Assembly (NCBI GenBank): GCA_944390345.1
Contig: CALXPP010000010.1
Coordinates: 1-51,580 of the forward strand
Direction of reading: 5' to 3'
Source: an uncultured Clostridia bacterium
GTDB lineage: Bacteria > Bacillota > Clostridia > TANB77 > CAG-508
DNA: 51,580 nucleotides
The notes under the pieces were generated by a model, which did no database searches, was not told the origin of the DNA, and saw nothing but the letters and a program-made list of their open reading frames with translations. Positions 15,574 to 23,863 of this stretch are shown piece after piece. The position numbers were made by a program, and so were the translations under genes. Numbering within the stretch: the stretch's first letter is position 1; each line of letters starts with the position of its first letter.

Positions 15574-16624
15574 TACATATTTTCAATTAATGACTATTAT
15601 TAATATGTGTCTAAACAATTTAAAAGAAGATGTTAATGATTTAATTGTTACAGACAAATCAGCTGACATGGAAGAAAAGATTAATAAATTGAAAGAATAC
15701 AACATATTTGAAAATATTTATTATGTTAAATCAAAAGACATTTGTATTGATAAAAATAAGGTAAAAAAATATTTAACTTATTTATTTGATAGAAAAAAAA
15801 TATTAACAGTTGAGTTAAAAGAAGTTTATGACTATTTATATTTTTTTAATTATGATTTACTAACATATTGTACTATAGATGAAATAGCTAAAAAGAATAA
15901 AAATGTTAAATGTAAGAAATATGATGAAGGATTTATATCATATTTATATGATGTAAAGAACAATAATATTAATAATATAGTTAGAAAATTATTATTAAGA
16001 AAAAATATTGATAGATCTATAGAAGCTTACTATTTATATCATCCAGATTTAATTTGCTATGATAGTAAATATCCAATAGAAAAAATTAAAGTTTTAGATA
16101 AATCTGATGAAAAGCTAAAATCAATTTATAATAATATTTTTAATTATACTAAAGATAAAATCAAACAAAAATATATATTTTTTGAAGAATCATTTTTTTG
16201 CGATGGTGGTAAGGATGTAAATGATCTAGAACTAATTTTAAAGATTGCAGAAACAGTGGGAAAAGAAAATTTATTAGTAAAATTACATCCAAGAAATAAA
16301 ATTAATAGATTTGCAGAATATGGAATTGCAACCAATAAAACCATTGGAATACCTTGGGAATTAATACAAATGAATGATGATTTTTCTGATAAAGTTTTAT
16401 TAACTATATCATCAGGTAGTGTATTAGCTTCAAAGTTATATTTTAATGATAATATAAAAACCTATTTATTGTTTAATTGTACAGATAAAATGTCTAATAT
16501 GGTAACAGAAAAATATTTTGAATATCTAAAAAAACTAGAAAATAAATTTGGGTTGGATAATTTTATTATACCAAAAAATGAAGAAGAATTTTTAAAGAGA
16601 CTGGAAAAAGATAAAAATGAATAA
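15545..16624 (+). CDS. GT-B glycosyltransferase with bacterial sialyltransferase motifs; candidate Kdo transferase
   Basis: 359 residues, soluble, with RBS GGGAGAGG inside the wzy gene. It carries the D/E-D/E-G motif (D127-E128-G129 in KKYDEGFISYL), the His-Pro motif (H248-P249 in VKLHPRNK) and a Ser pair (S289-S290 in TISSGSV). This set marks the CMP-sialic-acid-dependent families GT38, GT52 and GT80, where HP and SS contact CMP. GIPWELIQ also resembles GT52. The locus has no neuB or neuC but has every gene for CMP-Kdo, so I infer a CMP-Kdo donor. The motifs are seen directly, the donor change is inference. It could still use another CMP-ulosonate or be a phosphotransferase-like relative. 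Confidence 0.75.
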   Translation: MKKKNLIIVNTYFQLMTIINMCLNNLKEDVNDLIVTDKSADMEEKINKLKEYNIFENIYYVKSKDICIDKNKVKKYLTYLFDRKKILTVELKEVYDYLYFFNYDLLTYCTIDEIAKKNKNVKCKKYDEGFISYLYDVKNNNINNIVRKLLLRKNIDRSIEAYYLYHPDLICYDSKYPIEKIKVLDKSDEKLKSIYNNIFNYTKDKIKQKYIFFEESFFCDGGKDVNDLELILKIAETVGKENLLVKLHPRNKINRFAEYGIATNKTIGIPWELIQMNDDFSDKVLLTISSGSVLASKLYFNDNIKTYLLFNCTDKMSNMVTEKYFEYLKKLENKFGLDNFIIPKNEEEFLKRLEKDKNE

Positions 16625-17668
16625 AGAACTCGATGAAAATTATAATTCTGCAGTACACATTATTAAAAGACTTAATTATATAGATATTTTAAAAGGATTT
16701 GGAATTTTATTTGTAATTTTAGGACATATCCAACAATATATACCGAGTTGGTTATTAATATATATATATATTCTTTTCATATGCCATTATTTTACTATGT
16801 ATCAGGATATTTATATAAAGAAAAATATGAAAAAATGGAATTAAAAGAATATATCAAAAAAAGAGCAAAAGAATTATTATATCCGTATATAACATTGACG
16901 ATAATTAATTTTTTATGCTATATAATTAAAGAACATTCAATAAATGGAATTGTGAAATATATAATTTCGTTTTTATATTCAAATTATATATTTGATATAA
17001 ATTATGTTGGAGCCGTTTGGTTTTTGATGTCTTTATTTATAGTAGAAATATTATATATGATGTTAAGAAAAAAATCTAATTTAAATATTACTTCTATAAT
17101 GGTATTTATATGTTTTACAATAGGAATACTTATTCAGAAAATAGTAAGCATAAAGTATTTTAGATTACCATTTTGGATAGACATTTCATTATTTGGCTTA
17201 TTATTTTATCATTTAGGACATATTATTAAAATAAAATGTAATAATCTTAAATTTTATAAAAAAGTAATTATACTAGTTTTAAGTATAATTTTAAACATAA
17301 GTGCGATTATTTTAAATTATAAATATTGTTATACAGATAAATTTTTAGGTAGAATTGATATGTTATACTTACATTTTGGAAATTACATTTTATTTTTGTT
17401 GGCATCAACTAGCGGTATATTAACTTGGCAAATTATATCTGAATTAATTTGTAAAAATAAATTATTAGAGTTATTAGGACAAAATACATTAGTTATTATG
17501 GGAATACATATTATTTTTATACAAATATTAGTGAAATTATTTAAAATATTAGAATTAACAATTGATGTATATGTACAAGGAGGAATAATATTTATTATAA
17601 CGACTATATGTAGCTTAATATGTTCTTTGATTATAAAAAAATATTTTAGAAAAATTGTTGTATTATAA
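16617..17668 (+). pseudogene. Acyltransferase-3 (O-acetyltransferase) split at an AT repeat, possibly phase-variable
   Basis: The ATG at 16617 overlaps the preceding stop. The frame begins with the family motif RLNYIDILKGFGILFVILGHI (catalytic His in GH) and reaches WLLIYIY, then goes out of frame and stops at 16844. Another frame continues the family from IYSFHMPLFYYVSGYLYK to 17668, with about nine TMs. The two join if two bases are removed from the (AT)7 run at 16758-16771. With six units the full product is about 350 residues, the usual size. Such enzymes O-acetylate glycans at the membrane. As written the gene is off. A slippery repeat exactly at the break suggests ON/OFF switching. Confidence 0.8.
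16758..16771 (+). repeat. (AT)7 dinucleotide tract in coding sequence
   Basis: Seven AT units in a row mark the frame break of the acyltransferase gene. Six units would restore the frame. Confidence 0.85.
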
Positions 17669-17687
17669 ATTTAGAAAGGAATTAAAA

Positions 17688-19112
17688 TTGACAAAAGTAA
17701 AAGAAAAATTAGCAGAAATACCAAAACCAGTAATATCGTCAATTGTATATATGATGGTAGTGTTTTTTCAAAGTGGTATAAATTTAATAACAACGCCAAT
17801 TTTTAGTAGAATTTTATCAACATCTGATTATGGTATAACTAGTACATATCAATCTTGGTATAATATTTTAACGATATTTGTTACATTAAGTTTAAGTGCG
17901 GGTGTATATAATAATGCTTTAATTGATTTTGATAAGGAAAGAAATAAAGTTACATCATCTTTTTTAACAATTAGTGTTTTTTTATCTTTTATAGCATTTG
18001 GAATATATGTGATTTTTAAAGAACCAATCAAACAATTATTAGGTTTATCAGAATATTTAATTGGGTTTATGTTTATAAATTTTATTACAGTACCTGCGTG
18101 GGGATTCTTTTTAGCACAAGAAAAATTTGATTATAAATATATTAAACCCTTGATTATTACTATAATTACATTTATCTTAAATCCGATAATTGGGATAATA
18201 GGTATAAATTTATTTCCTAATAATAAAGCAGTTGCAAAGGTTATATTTTGTGGATTACCTACAGTTATTGCTAATACAGTAATATTAATATCTATTTTTA
18301 AAAAAGGAAAATGTTTTTATAATAAAAAATATTGGAAATATGCATTATCATTTAATATACCATTGCTTCCACATTATTTATCTGGAATTATATTAGCTCA
18401 ATCAGACAGAATAATGATACAAAAAATGATTGGTGATTCGGCAGCAGGTATTTATGGAGTTTCTTATAATTTATCACAAGTTATACAAGGAGTTTTTACA
18501 GGAATAAATGCTGCTCTAATACCATTTACATATAAAAGCTTAAAAAAAGAAAATTATAAAAAAATTGGTGATTATTCAAATATATTATTAATATTTATAG
18601 GAATAATTTCAATATTACTTGTAATTTGTACTCCAGAGATTATTAAAATTTTAGCGCCAGTTGAATATTATGAAGCTATATGGGTGGTACCACCAATAGT
18701 ATTAGGATTATACTTTTCTTTTTTATCTTCATTATTTGGAAATATAGAATTTTATTATAAAAAAAATATATTCGTAACGATAGCGACAAGTTGTGCTGCT
18801 GTATTAAATATAGTATTAAATGCGATTTTTATTCCTAAATATGGATTTGTTGCGGCAGGATACACGACAGCAGTAGGATATTTAGTGCTTGTTATTTCGC
18901 ATTATATATTTATGAATAAGATTCAACCACAAAAGATATATAATATAAAAATATTAACAATAATTTCTGTTTTTGTAGTGCTATTAACATTTATATTTAT
19001 GAGTTTATATGATTATTTTGTTATAAGATATATTATATTAGGAATAATATTTTTATTAATTTTAATAAATTTAAAAAAGATACTCAGATTTATTAAGATG
19101 AAGAATGGATAA
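17688..19112 (+). CDS. Wzx-type flippase (MATE-like polysaccharide transporter)
   Basis: 474 residues from a TTG at 17688 with AGAAAGGA seven bases upstream. The earlier TTG at 17655 would place the RBS inside the gene. Twelve or more hydrophobic segments; the start KPVISSIVYMMVVFFQSGINLITTPIFSRIL and the middle PLLPHYLSGIILAQSDRIMI are typical of the polysaccharide_synt / MVF-type flippases. Moves undecaprenyl-linked repeat units across the membrane and acts with Wzy. Follows the acyltransferase by 19 bp and leads into the Kdo genes. Confidence 0.88.
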   Translation: MTKVKEKLAEIPKPVISSIVYMMVVFFQSGINLITTPIFSRILSTSDYGITSTYQSWYNILTIFVTLSLSAGVYNNALIDFDKERNKVTSSFLTISVFLSFIAFGIYVIFKEPIKQLLGLSEYLIGFMFINFITVPAWGFFLAQEKFDYKYIKPLIITIITFILNPIIGIIGINLFPNNKAVAKVIFCGLPTVIANTVILISIFKKGKCFYNKKYWKYALSFNIPLLPHYLSGIILAQSDRIMIQKMIGDSAAGIYGVSYNLSQVIQGVFTGINAALIPFTYKSLKKENYKKIGDYSNILLIFIGIISILLVICTPEIIKILAPVEYYEAIWVVPPIVLGLYFSFLSSLFGNIEFYYKKNIFVTIATSCAAVLNIVLNAIFIPKYGFVAAGYTTAVGYLVLVISHYIFMNKIQPQKIYNIKILTIISVFVVLLTFIFMSLYDYFVIRYIILGIIFLLILINLKKILRFIKMKNG

Positions 19113-19160
19113 ATAAAAAATTATTTGAAAATCCAAAGAAATTTTTGGAGGTATTCTATA

Positions 19161-19637
19161 ATGAAAAAGATTAAATTACTTTTAACTGATGTAGATGGTT
19201 GTTTAACTGATGGAAGTGTATATTATGGACCAAACCATGAGAAAATAAAAAAATTTAATATGCAAGATGGAATGGCTTTAAAACTTTTAAGAGAAAATAA
19301 TATTTTGACTGGCATTATTTCAGCTGATAATAGCGAAGCTACTAGATATAGAGCAGAAGATTTAAAATTTGATTTTATTTGTATAAATATAAAAGATAAA
19401 TTAGCAAAATTTGAAGAAATACTAAAAGCTAATAATATACAAAAAGATGAAGTTGCATATATGGGAGATGATATTCAGGATTTATGTATTTTAAACCAAG
19501 TAAGTGTATCTGTAGCTCCAAATAATGCAGTAGATGAAGTAAAAAAAGCAGTTAGCCATATTACTCAAAAAAGTGGTGGAGATGGAGCTTTTAGAGAATA
19601 TGCAGAATATATAATAAAATTAAATGGAGGAATGTAA
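19161..19637 (+). CDS. kdsC: Kdo-8-phosphate phosphatase (KdsC-like HAD)
   Basis: 158 residues from the ATG at 19161, preceded by GGAGGT. Minimal HAD without a cap: LLLTDVDGCLTDG carries the nucleophile and acid Asp pair. Then come KKFNMQDGMALKLL, GIISADNS (motif II), DKLAKF (motif III Lys) and MGDDIQDLCIL (motif IV). The tail GGDGAFREYAEYII is the KdsC C-terminus that closes the tetramer's active site. Converts Kdo-8-P to Kdo. The related family member acting on KDN-9-P is less likely because kdsA and kdsD adjoin. One base separates it from the next gene. Confidence 0.92.
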   Translation: MKKIKLLLTDVDGCLTDGSVYYGPNHEKIKKFNMQDGMALKLLRENNILTGIISADNSEATRYRAEDLKFDFICINIKDKLAKFEEILKANNIQKDEVAYMGDDIQDLCILNQVSVSVAPNNAVDEVKKAVSHITQKSGGDGAFREYAEYIIKLNGGM

Positions 19638-19638
19638 A

Positions 19639-20322
19639 ATGAAAGTAGTTGCTTTAGTACCAATTAAACTTAATAGCCAAAGATTGCCACATAAGAACAT
19701 ATTAGACTTAGGAGGAAAACCACTATGCTATCATATGACTGAAAACTTAGTTAATGTAAAAGGCATTGACGAAGCTTATGTATATTGTAGTGATGAATCA
19801 ATAAAAGATTATATGCCAGAAAAAATGAAATTTTTGAAAAGAGATCCATATTTAGATGGAGACCTAGTAAAAGGACAGGAAATCTATGATAGTTTTATAA
19901 AAGAAGTAGATGCAGATATTTATGTTTTAGCTCATGCAACAGCTCCTTTTATAAAGAAAGAAACCATACAAAATGCTTTAGACAAAGTTTTGAGTGGAGA
20001 ATATGATTCAGCATTATCAGTAAAAAGAGTACAAACTTTTACTTGGTATGAGGGAAAACCATTAAATTATGATTTACAAAATATTCCTAGAACTCAAGAT
20101 ATAGAACCAATTTTTTACGAGACAAGTGCATTTTTTATATTTAGAAAAGAAGTATTTACAGAAATGGGAAAAAGAAGAATTGGAAATAAACCATATTTTC
20201 AAGAAATTGATGATATAGAAGCTGTTGATATTGATTATCCAGAAGATTTTAAATTTGCACAAGCAATAATGAAAAGTTTAAATAGTGAAGAGGAGGAAAT
20301 TAAAATATGGACAAAGAAGTAG
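19639..20322 (+). CDS. CMP-sugar cytidylyltransferase (CMP-Kdo/NeuA family)
   Basis: 227 residues from the ATG at 19639, with GGAGGA before it inside the kdsC end. Begins [19 protein letters not shown], the nucleotide-binding loop of the CMP-acylneuraminate/CMP-Kdo synthetase superfamily (the first Arg and Lys bind CTP phosphates). [13 protein letters not shown] and [16 protein letters not shown] (metal-binding Asp pair) follow. The wording is closer to NeuA/PseF than to enterobacterial KdsB, so the ulosonate it activates cannot be read from this gene alone. Its place between kdsC and kdsA makes Kdo the best guess. Overlaps kdsA by 16 bp. Confidence 0.87.
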   Translation: MKVVALVPIKLNSQRLPHKNILDLGGKPLCYHMTENLVNVKGIDEAYVYCSDESIKDYMPEKMKFLKRDPYLDGDLVKGQEIYDSFIKEVDADIYVLAHATAPFIKKETIQNALDKVLSGEYDSALSVKRVQTFTWYEGKPLNYDLQNIPRTQDIEPIFYETSAFFIFRKEVFTEMGKRRIGNKPYFQEIDDIEAVDIDYPEDFKFAQAIMKSLNSEEEEIKIWTKK

Positions 20323-21113
20323 AAGAAGTATTTAACTCAAAAAATTTTACTTTAATTGCAGGACCTTGCGTAATTGAAAGTGAAGAAAATGTAATGTTAG
20401 TTGCTAAAAAGATGAAAGAAATTACTGAAAAATTAGGAATTAATTATTATTTTAAAGCATCTTTTGATAAAGCAAATAGAACTTCAATTCATTCATATAG
20501 AGGACCTGGAATTGATAAAGGATTAGAAATATTAAAGAAGGTAAAAGATGAGCTAGGATTAAGAATTGCTACAGATATTCATGAACCTTGGCAAGCAGAA
20601 AAAGCTGCAGAAGTTGTTGATATTATTCAAATACCAGCTTTTTTGTGTAGACAAACAGATTTGTTAATTGCAGCAGCAAAAACTGGTAAGCTAATTAATG
20701 TAAAAAAAGCACAATTTTTAGCTCCTTGGGATATGAAAAATGTTGTTGGTAAATTAGAAGAAAGCGGAACTAATAAAATAATGCTTTGCGAAAGAGGTTC
20801 TTGCTTTGGATATAATAACTTAGTTGTTGATATGACAGGACTTCTAGAAATGAAAAAATTTGGATATCCAATTATTTTTGATGCTACACATAGTGTGCAA
20901 AAACCAGGCGGAAAGGGTAATGCTACTGGAGGAAACAGAGAATATGTTGAGTATTTAGCAAAAGCAGCAGTTGCTATTGGAGTAGATGGATTATTTATGG
21001 AAGTACATCCAGATCCAGATAATGCATTATCTGATGGACCTAATATGGTAAAATTAGAAAATATGGAAGAATTATTAACTAAATTAATAAAAATAAAAAA
21101 TGCTATTAAATAG
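20307..21113 (+). CDS. kdsA: Kdo-8-phosphate synthase
   Basis: 268 residues with RBS GAGGAGG. Condenses PEP with arabinose-5-P. TIM-barrel family signatures: [94 protein letters not shown] and [22 protein letters not shown] and the APGQM-like loop separate Kdo8P synthases from DAHP synthases. Cys21 in GPC is the metal ligand of the metal-dependent class, where the E. coli enzyme has Asn. This enzyme is uncommon in monoderm Firmicutes. Translationally coupled to the cytidylyltransferase. Confidence 0.96.
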   Translation: MDKEVEEVFNSKNFTLIAGPCVIESEENVMLVAKKMKEITEKLGINYYFKASFDKANRTSIHSYRGPGIDKGLEILKKVKDELGLRIATDIHEPWQAEKAAEVVDIIQIPAFLCRQTDLLIAAAKTGKLINVKKAQFLAPWDMKNVVGKLEESGTNKIMLCERGSCFGYNNLVVDMTGLLEMKKFGYPIIFDATHSVQKPGGKGNATGGNREYVEYLAKAAVAIGVDGLFMEVHPDPDNALSDGPNMVKLENMEELLTKLIKIKNAIK

Positions 21114-21139
21114 AATTTTTTAAGAAAGAGTGAGTGTTT

Positions 21140-22120
21140 ATGGATAATTTTGATATTATTAAAGAAGCTAAAAATGTTTTTAAAATAGAAATGGAGTCTT
21201 TAGAGAAAGTTAAAGACTCACTAGGAAAAGATTTTGAAAATATTGTAAATAAGATAGTTAAATGTAAAGGTAAAGTTATATTTACTGGTATGGGAAAACC
21301 TGGACATATAGCTAAAAAGTTAGCTGCTACCTTTGCAAGTTTAGGTACACCATCTTTTTGCCTTCACCCAGCTGAAGCTCAACACGGTGATTTAGGTATG
21401 ATTTCAAAAGAAGATATTGTTATAGCTATTAGTTTTAGTGGAGAAAGTGAAGAAGTAACAAGAATACTACCAAATATAAAAAAAATAGGAGCAACTTTAA
21501 TAGGAATTTCTGGAAATAGTAAATCTACATTAATAAAAGAATCTGATTTACACTTTATTTTTCCACCAATAGAAGAAGCTTGTTATATGAAAATAGCACC
21601 TACTTCAAGTACAACAGCAGCACTAGTTTTAGGTGATGCGATGGCTGTAACTTGTGCGAAAATTAAAGCTTTTACGAAAAAAGATTATGCACTATTTCAT
21701 CCATCAGGTTCATTAGGAAAAGGATTAATAACAACGGTCGGAGATTTAATGAGTGTAGGAGATGAAAATTCAGTTGTTACAGAGAAAGATTCTTTTGAAA
21801 AAGCTGTAGAAGAAATGTGCAGAACAAGTTTAGGTATGGTAAATGTTGTAGATAAAGATGGAAAGTTAGTAGGATTATTTACAGATGGAGACTTAAGAAG
21901 AAAACTTGCAGAAAAAGTAGATATATATAATATGAATTTAAAAGATATAATAACCACTACACCAGTTACTATAAGAAAAGATATGTTGGCAGCAGAGGCA
22001 CTAAGAATTATGATACAAGGAGAAAGAAAAGTATCAGTAGCACCTGTTGTAGATGAAAATAATATTTTATTAGGTTCTTTATGTGCTAAAGATATAATAA
22101 AAGCTGGAATAGTACTATAA
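21140..22120 (+). CDS. kdsD: Arabinose-5-phosphate isomerase (SIS + two CBS domains)
   Basis: 326 residues from the ATG at 21140; a GTG six bases earlier is possible. The SIS domain (about 35-190) has FTGMGKPGHIAKKLAATFASLGTP, the Lys/His/Glu-containing LHPAEAQHGDLGM, SFSGESEE and PTSSTTAALVLGDAMAV. Two CBS repeats follow (about 205-320). Full length for KdsD/KpsF/GutQ. Turns ribulose-5-P into arabinose-5-P, the first step to Kdo. CBS domains in this family respond to nucleotides, so flux may be tuned here. Last gene of the locus, followed by a terminator. Confidence 0.95.
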   Translation: MDNFDIIKEAKNVFKIEMESLEKVKDSLGKDFENIVNKIVKCKGKVIFTGMGKPGHIAKKLAATFASLGTPSFCLHPAEAQHGDLGMISKEDIVIAISFSGESEEVTRILPNIKKIGATLIGISGNSKSTLIKESDLHFIFPPIEEACYMKIAPTSSTTAALVLGDAMAVTCAKIKAFTKKDYALFHPSGSLGKGLITTVGDLMSVGDENSVVTEKDSFEKAVEEMCRTSLGMVNVVDKDGKLVGLFTDGDLRRKLAEKVDIYNMNLKDIITTTPVTIRKDMLAAEALRIMIQGERKVSVAPVVDENNILLGSLCAKDIIKAGIVL

Positions 22121-22143
22121 TAAAATTATTATTTGATATTTTG

Positions 22144-22168
22144 AGGCTTCTATATTGAAGCCTTTTTA
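22144..22168 (+). terminator. Terminator of the polysaccharide locus
   Basis: Stem AGGCTTC / GAAGCCT with a 6-nt loop and T-run. Confidence 0.85.
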
Positions 22169-22190
22169 AGTTAAAATTAATAAATTAAAG

Positions 22191-22219
22191 TTGCAAACAA
22201 TATTCTTTTATGTTATCAT
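22191..22219 (+). promoter_or_regulatory. Promoter for the HipA-like/HIRAN pair
   Basis: TTGCAA at 22191-22196, 17-bp spacer, TATCAT at 22214-22219. Confidence 0.6.
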
Positions 22220-22269
22220 ATTTTTGTAAATATATATTTGGATTTTGAGGTAATAAATATAAGTTAGAG

Positions 22270-23157
22270 GTGATAAAAATAGAAAACTTTAATGAATGGG
22301 AACCTCAAAAAGAAATAGTAGGTTCTGGTAAAGGCAAAAAAGTGTGGTTAGTAAATCCTAAAAATCCAAACCAACAAGGTTGGTTTAAATATGTAAAGAA
22401 AACAATAAGAGAAGGTAAAGAAGTTAATTCATATGAAAATTTTTCAGAAAAATTAGCAGAATTAATAGCAAATAATATAGAAATAAAAAATGCCCATATA
22501 GATATAGGAATATATCAAGGTGAATTGGGTTGTCTAAGCTATGATATAAATGAACAAATGGAAGAAATTGTATCTTTAATAACAAAAAAATATCCTAAAT
22601 ATAACGAAAAAAATTTATATGATGAGCAAAATAAAATATATTATTCAATAAATATGATTTTAAATTCTTTAGATAATAAGAATTTAGAAAAAGATTTTTT
22701 TAAAATATTAATATTTGATTATATTATAGGAAATACAGATAGACATTCGAATAATTGGGCTATTATAAGAAAGGAAAATAACGAAATGGAAATAGCACCC
22801 TTATATGATAATGGATCTGCATTGTGTTCATATGTATATGAAGAAGAAATAGAAAAATATTTTGGAAAAGATAAGCTTTTATTAAATAGTTTAGTTAGAA
22901 GTAAATCTAGGAGTATGATAAAAATAGACGAAAAAGATAAAAAAAGACCAATGCATATAGAAGTAATTAAATATTTACATAACAAATATAACTATGAAAC
23001 AGTAGGATTTGTTGAAACTATTTTAAAAAGATTAAATGAAGATAAAATTGTTGAACTAATAAATCAACTTGAAGGTATTTCATATAATAGAAAAAGATTA
23101 TTGAAAATGTTTTTAGATATAAAATTAAAAGATTTAAAATGTATTTATGAAAAGTAG
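22270..23157 (+). CDS. HipA-like Ser/Thr kinase (C-terminal kinase core only)
   Basis: 295 residues lacking the N-terminal subdomain of full-length HipA (about 440). The kinase core is clear: LIFDYIIGNTDRHSNNWAII holds catalytic Asp157 and metal-binding Asn162, and EIAPLYDNGSAL holds the metal Asp180. W38-F-K-Y may supply the ATP lysine. HipA/HipT kinases phosphorylate tRNA-synthetase targets and stop growth; CtkA-like effectors share the fold. No HipB-like HTH gene adjoins. The start is odd: GTG at 22270 has a poor RBS, while AGAGGTG is ideally placed for an in-frame ATA at 22279. Ten bases separate it from the HIRAN gene. Confidence 0.82.
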   Translation: MIKIENFNEWEPQKEIVGSGKGKKVWLVNPKNPNQQGWFKYVKKTIREGKEVNSYENFSEKLAELIANNIEIKNAHIDIGIYQGELGCLSYDINEQMEEIVSLITKKYPKYNEKNLYDEQNKIYYSINMILNSLDNKNLEKDFFKILIFDYIIGNTDRHSNNWAIIRKENNEMEIAPLYDNGSALCSYVYEEEIEKYFGKDKLLLNSLVRSKSRSMIKIDEKDKKRPMHIEVIKYLHNKYNYETVGFVETILKRLNEDKIVELINQLEGISYNRKRLLKMFLDIKLKDLKCIYEK

Positions 23158-23167
23158 GTGATAGTCA

Positions 23168-23860
23168 ATGAGATTTTTTAATAAAGATTATATATATTTA
23201 GTTTGGCAAAATCCAAAAACAAGAAGTAAAACAGTAGTAGGCTTATTAAAAAGAAATGGAAGATATGAATTTAAATATACAAATGATGCAAAAAAGGCTA
23301 TCAAAGAAGGATTTCAATTATTACTTGCTTTTCCCAAAATAGATAAAAAATACACAAATGAAATGATGTTTCCTGTATTTTCAAGTAGATTACCAAGTAA
23401 AAATAGAGTGGATATAGATGATATTTTAAAGAGATATAATATGAAAGAATATGATGAATTTGAATTGTTAAAAAGAACTGGTGCTAAAACGCCATTAGAT
23501 ACATTAGAATTTATAGATCCAATAGTAAATTTAAAAGAAAAAAACTTAACAAGGGAATTTTTCATTGCCGGAACAAAATATTATTGTAAAGAGGAAAATC
23601 ATAAGGATATAAATATAGGAGATAAAGTGGTATTAGAACCAGATTCCAAAAATGAATTTGATAAGTATGCTATAAAAATGGTAATAAAAGATAAATTTGT
23701 TGGGTTTATACCAAAATATTATTCAAAAGAGGTTAATATATTTCTAAAGCAAAATAAAGCATATTCTTGCAAGGTAATTAATAAAAATAATATATATGGA
23801 AACTGTAATGAATGTATAAAAGTAAGATTAGTATTAAATGTAGAAGGGAGCAATACATAG
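23168..23860 (+). CDS. HipA N-subdomain-like protein fused to a HIRAN domain
   Basis: 230 residues. Residues 5-118 resemble the N-terminal subdomain of HipA/HipS (YLVWQNPKTRSKTVVGLLKRNG, FKY, a FPKIDKKY strand, then MMFPVFSSRLPSKNR and DEFELLKRTG). Residues about 128-225 look like a HIRAN domain: REFFIAGTKYY, GDKVVLEPDSKNEFDKYAIK and VGFIPKYYS. HIRAN binds 3-prime ssDNA ends in HLTF/Rad5-type remodellers and occurs alone in bacteria. In HipBST systems the detached N-subdomain (HipS) is the antitoxin, so this protein may restrain the upstream kinase and tie it to DNA ends. Both domain calls are by eye. RBS TAGGTG. Confidence 0.72.
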   Translation: MRFFNKDYIYLVWQNPKTRSKTVVGLLKRNGRYEFKYTNDAKKAIKEGFQLLLAFPKIDKKYTNEMMFPVFSSRLPSKNRVDIDDILKRYNMKEYDEFELLKRTGAKTPLDTLEFIDPIVNLKEKNLTREFFIAGTKYYCKEENHKDINIGDKVVLEPDSKNEFDKYAIKMVIKDKFVGFIPKYYSKEVNIFLKQNKAYSCKVINKNNIYGNCNECIKVRLVLNVEGSNT

Positions 23861-23863
23861 ATA

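Noticed and set aside
16748..17668. The downstream acyltransferase frame as an independent gene from TTG 16748
   Set aside because: It would lack the first TM and catalytic His, and has no RBS; it reads as the second half of the split gene.
19639..20322. Sialic acid synthesis locus
   Set aside because: The cytidylyltransferase is NeuA-like, but no NeuB or NeuC is present, while KdsA, KdsC and KdsD are.
19161..22120. Evidence that the organism is diderm (Negativicutes-like) with LPS
   Set aside because: Kdo genes alone would allow it, but LCP, Bce module and absence of any lipid A or outer-membrane gene in the window favour a monoderm. The rest of the genome must decide.
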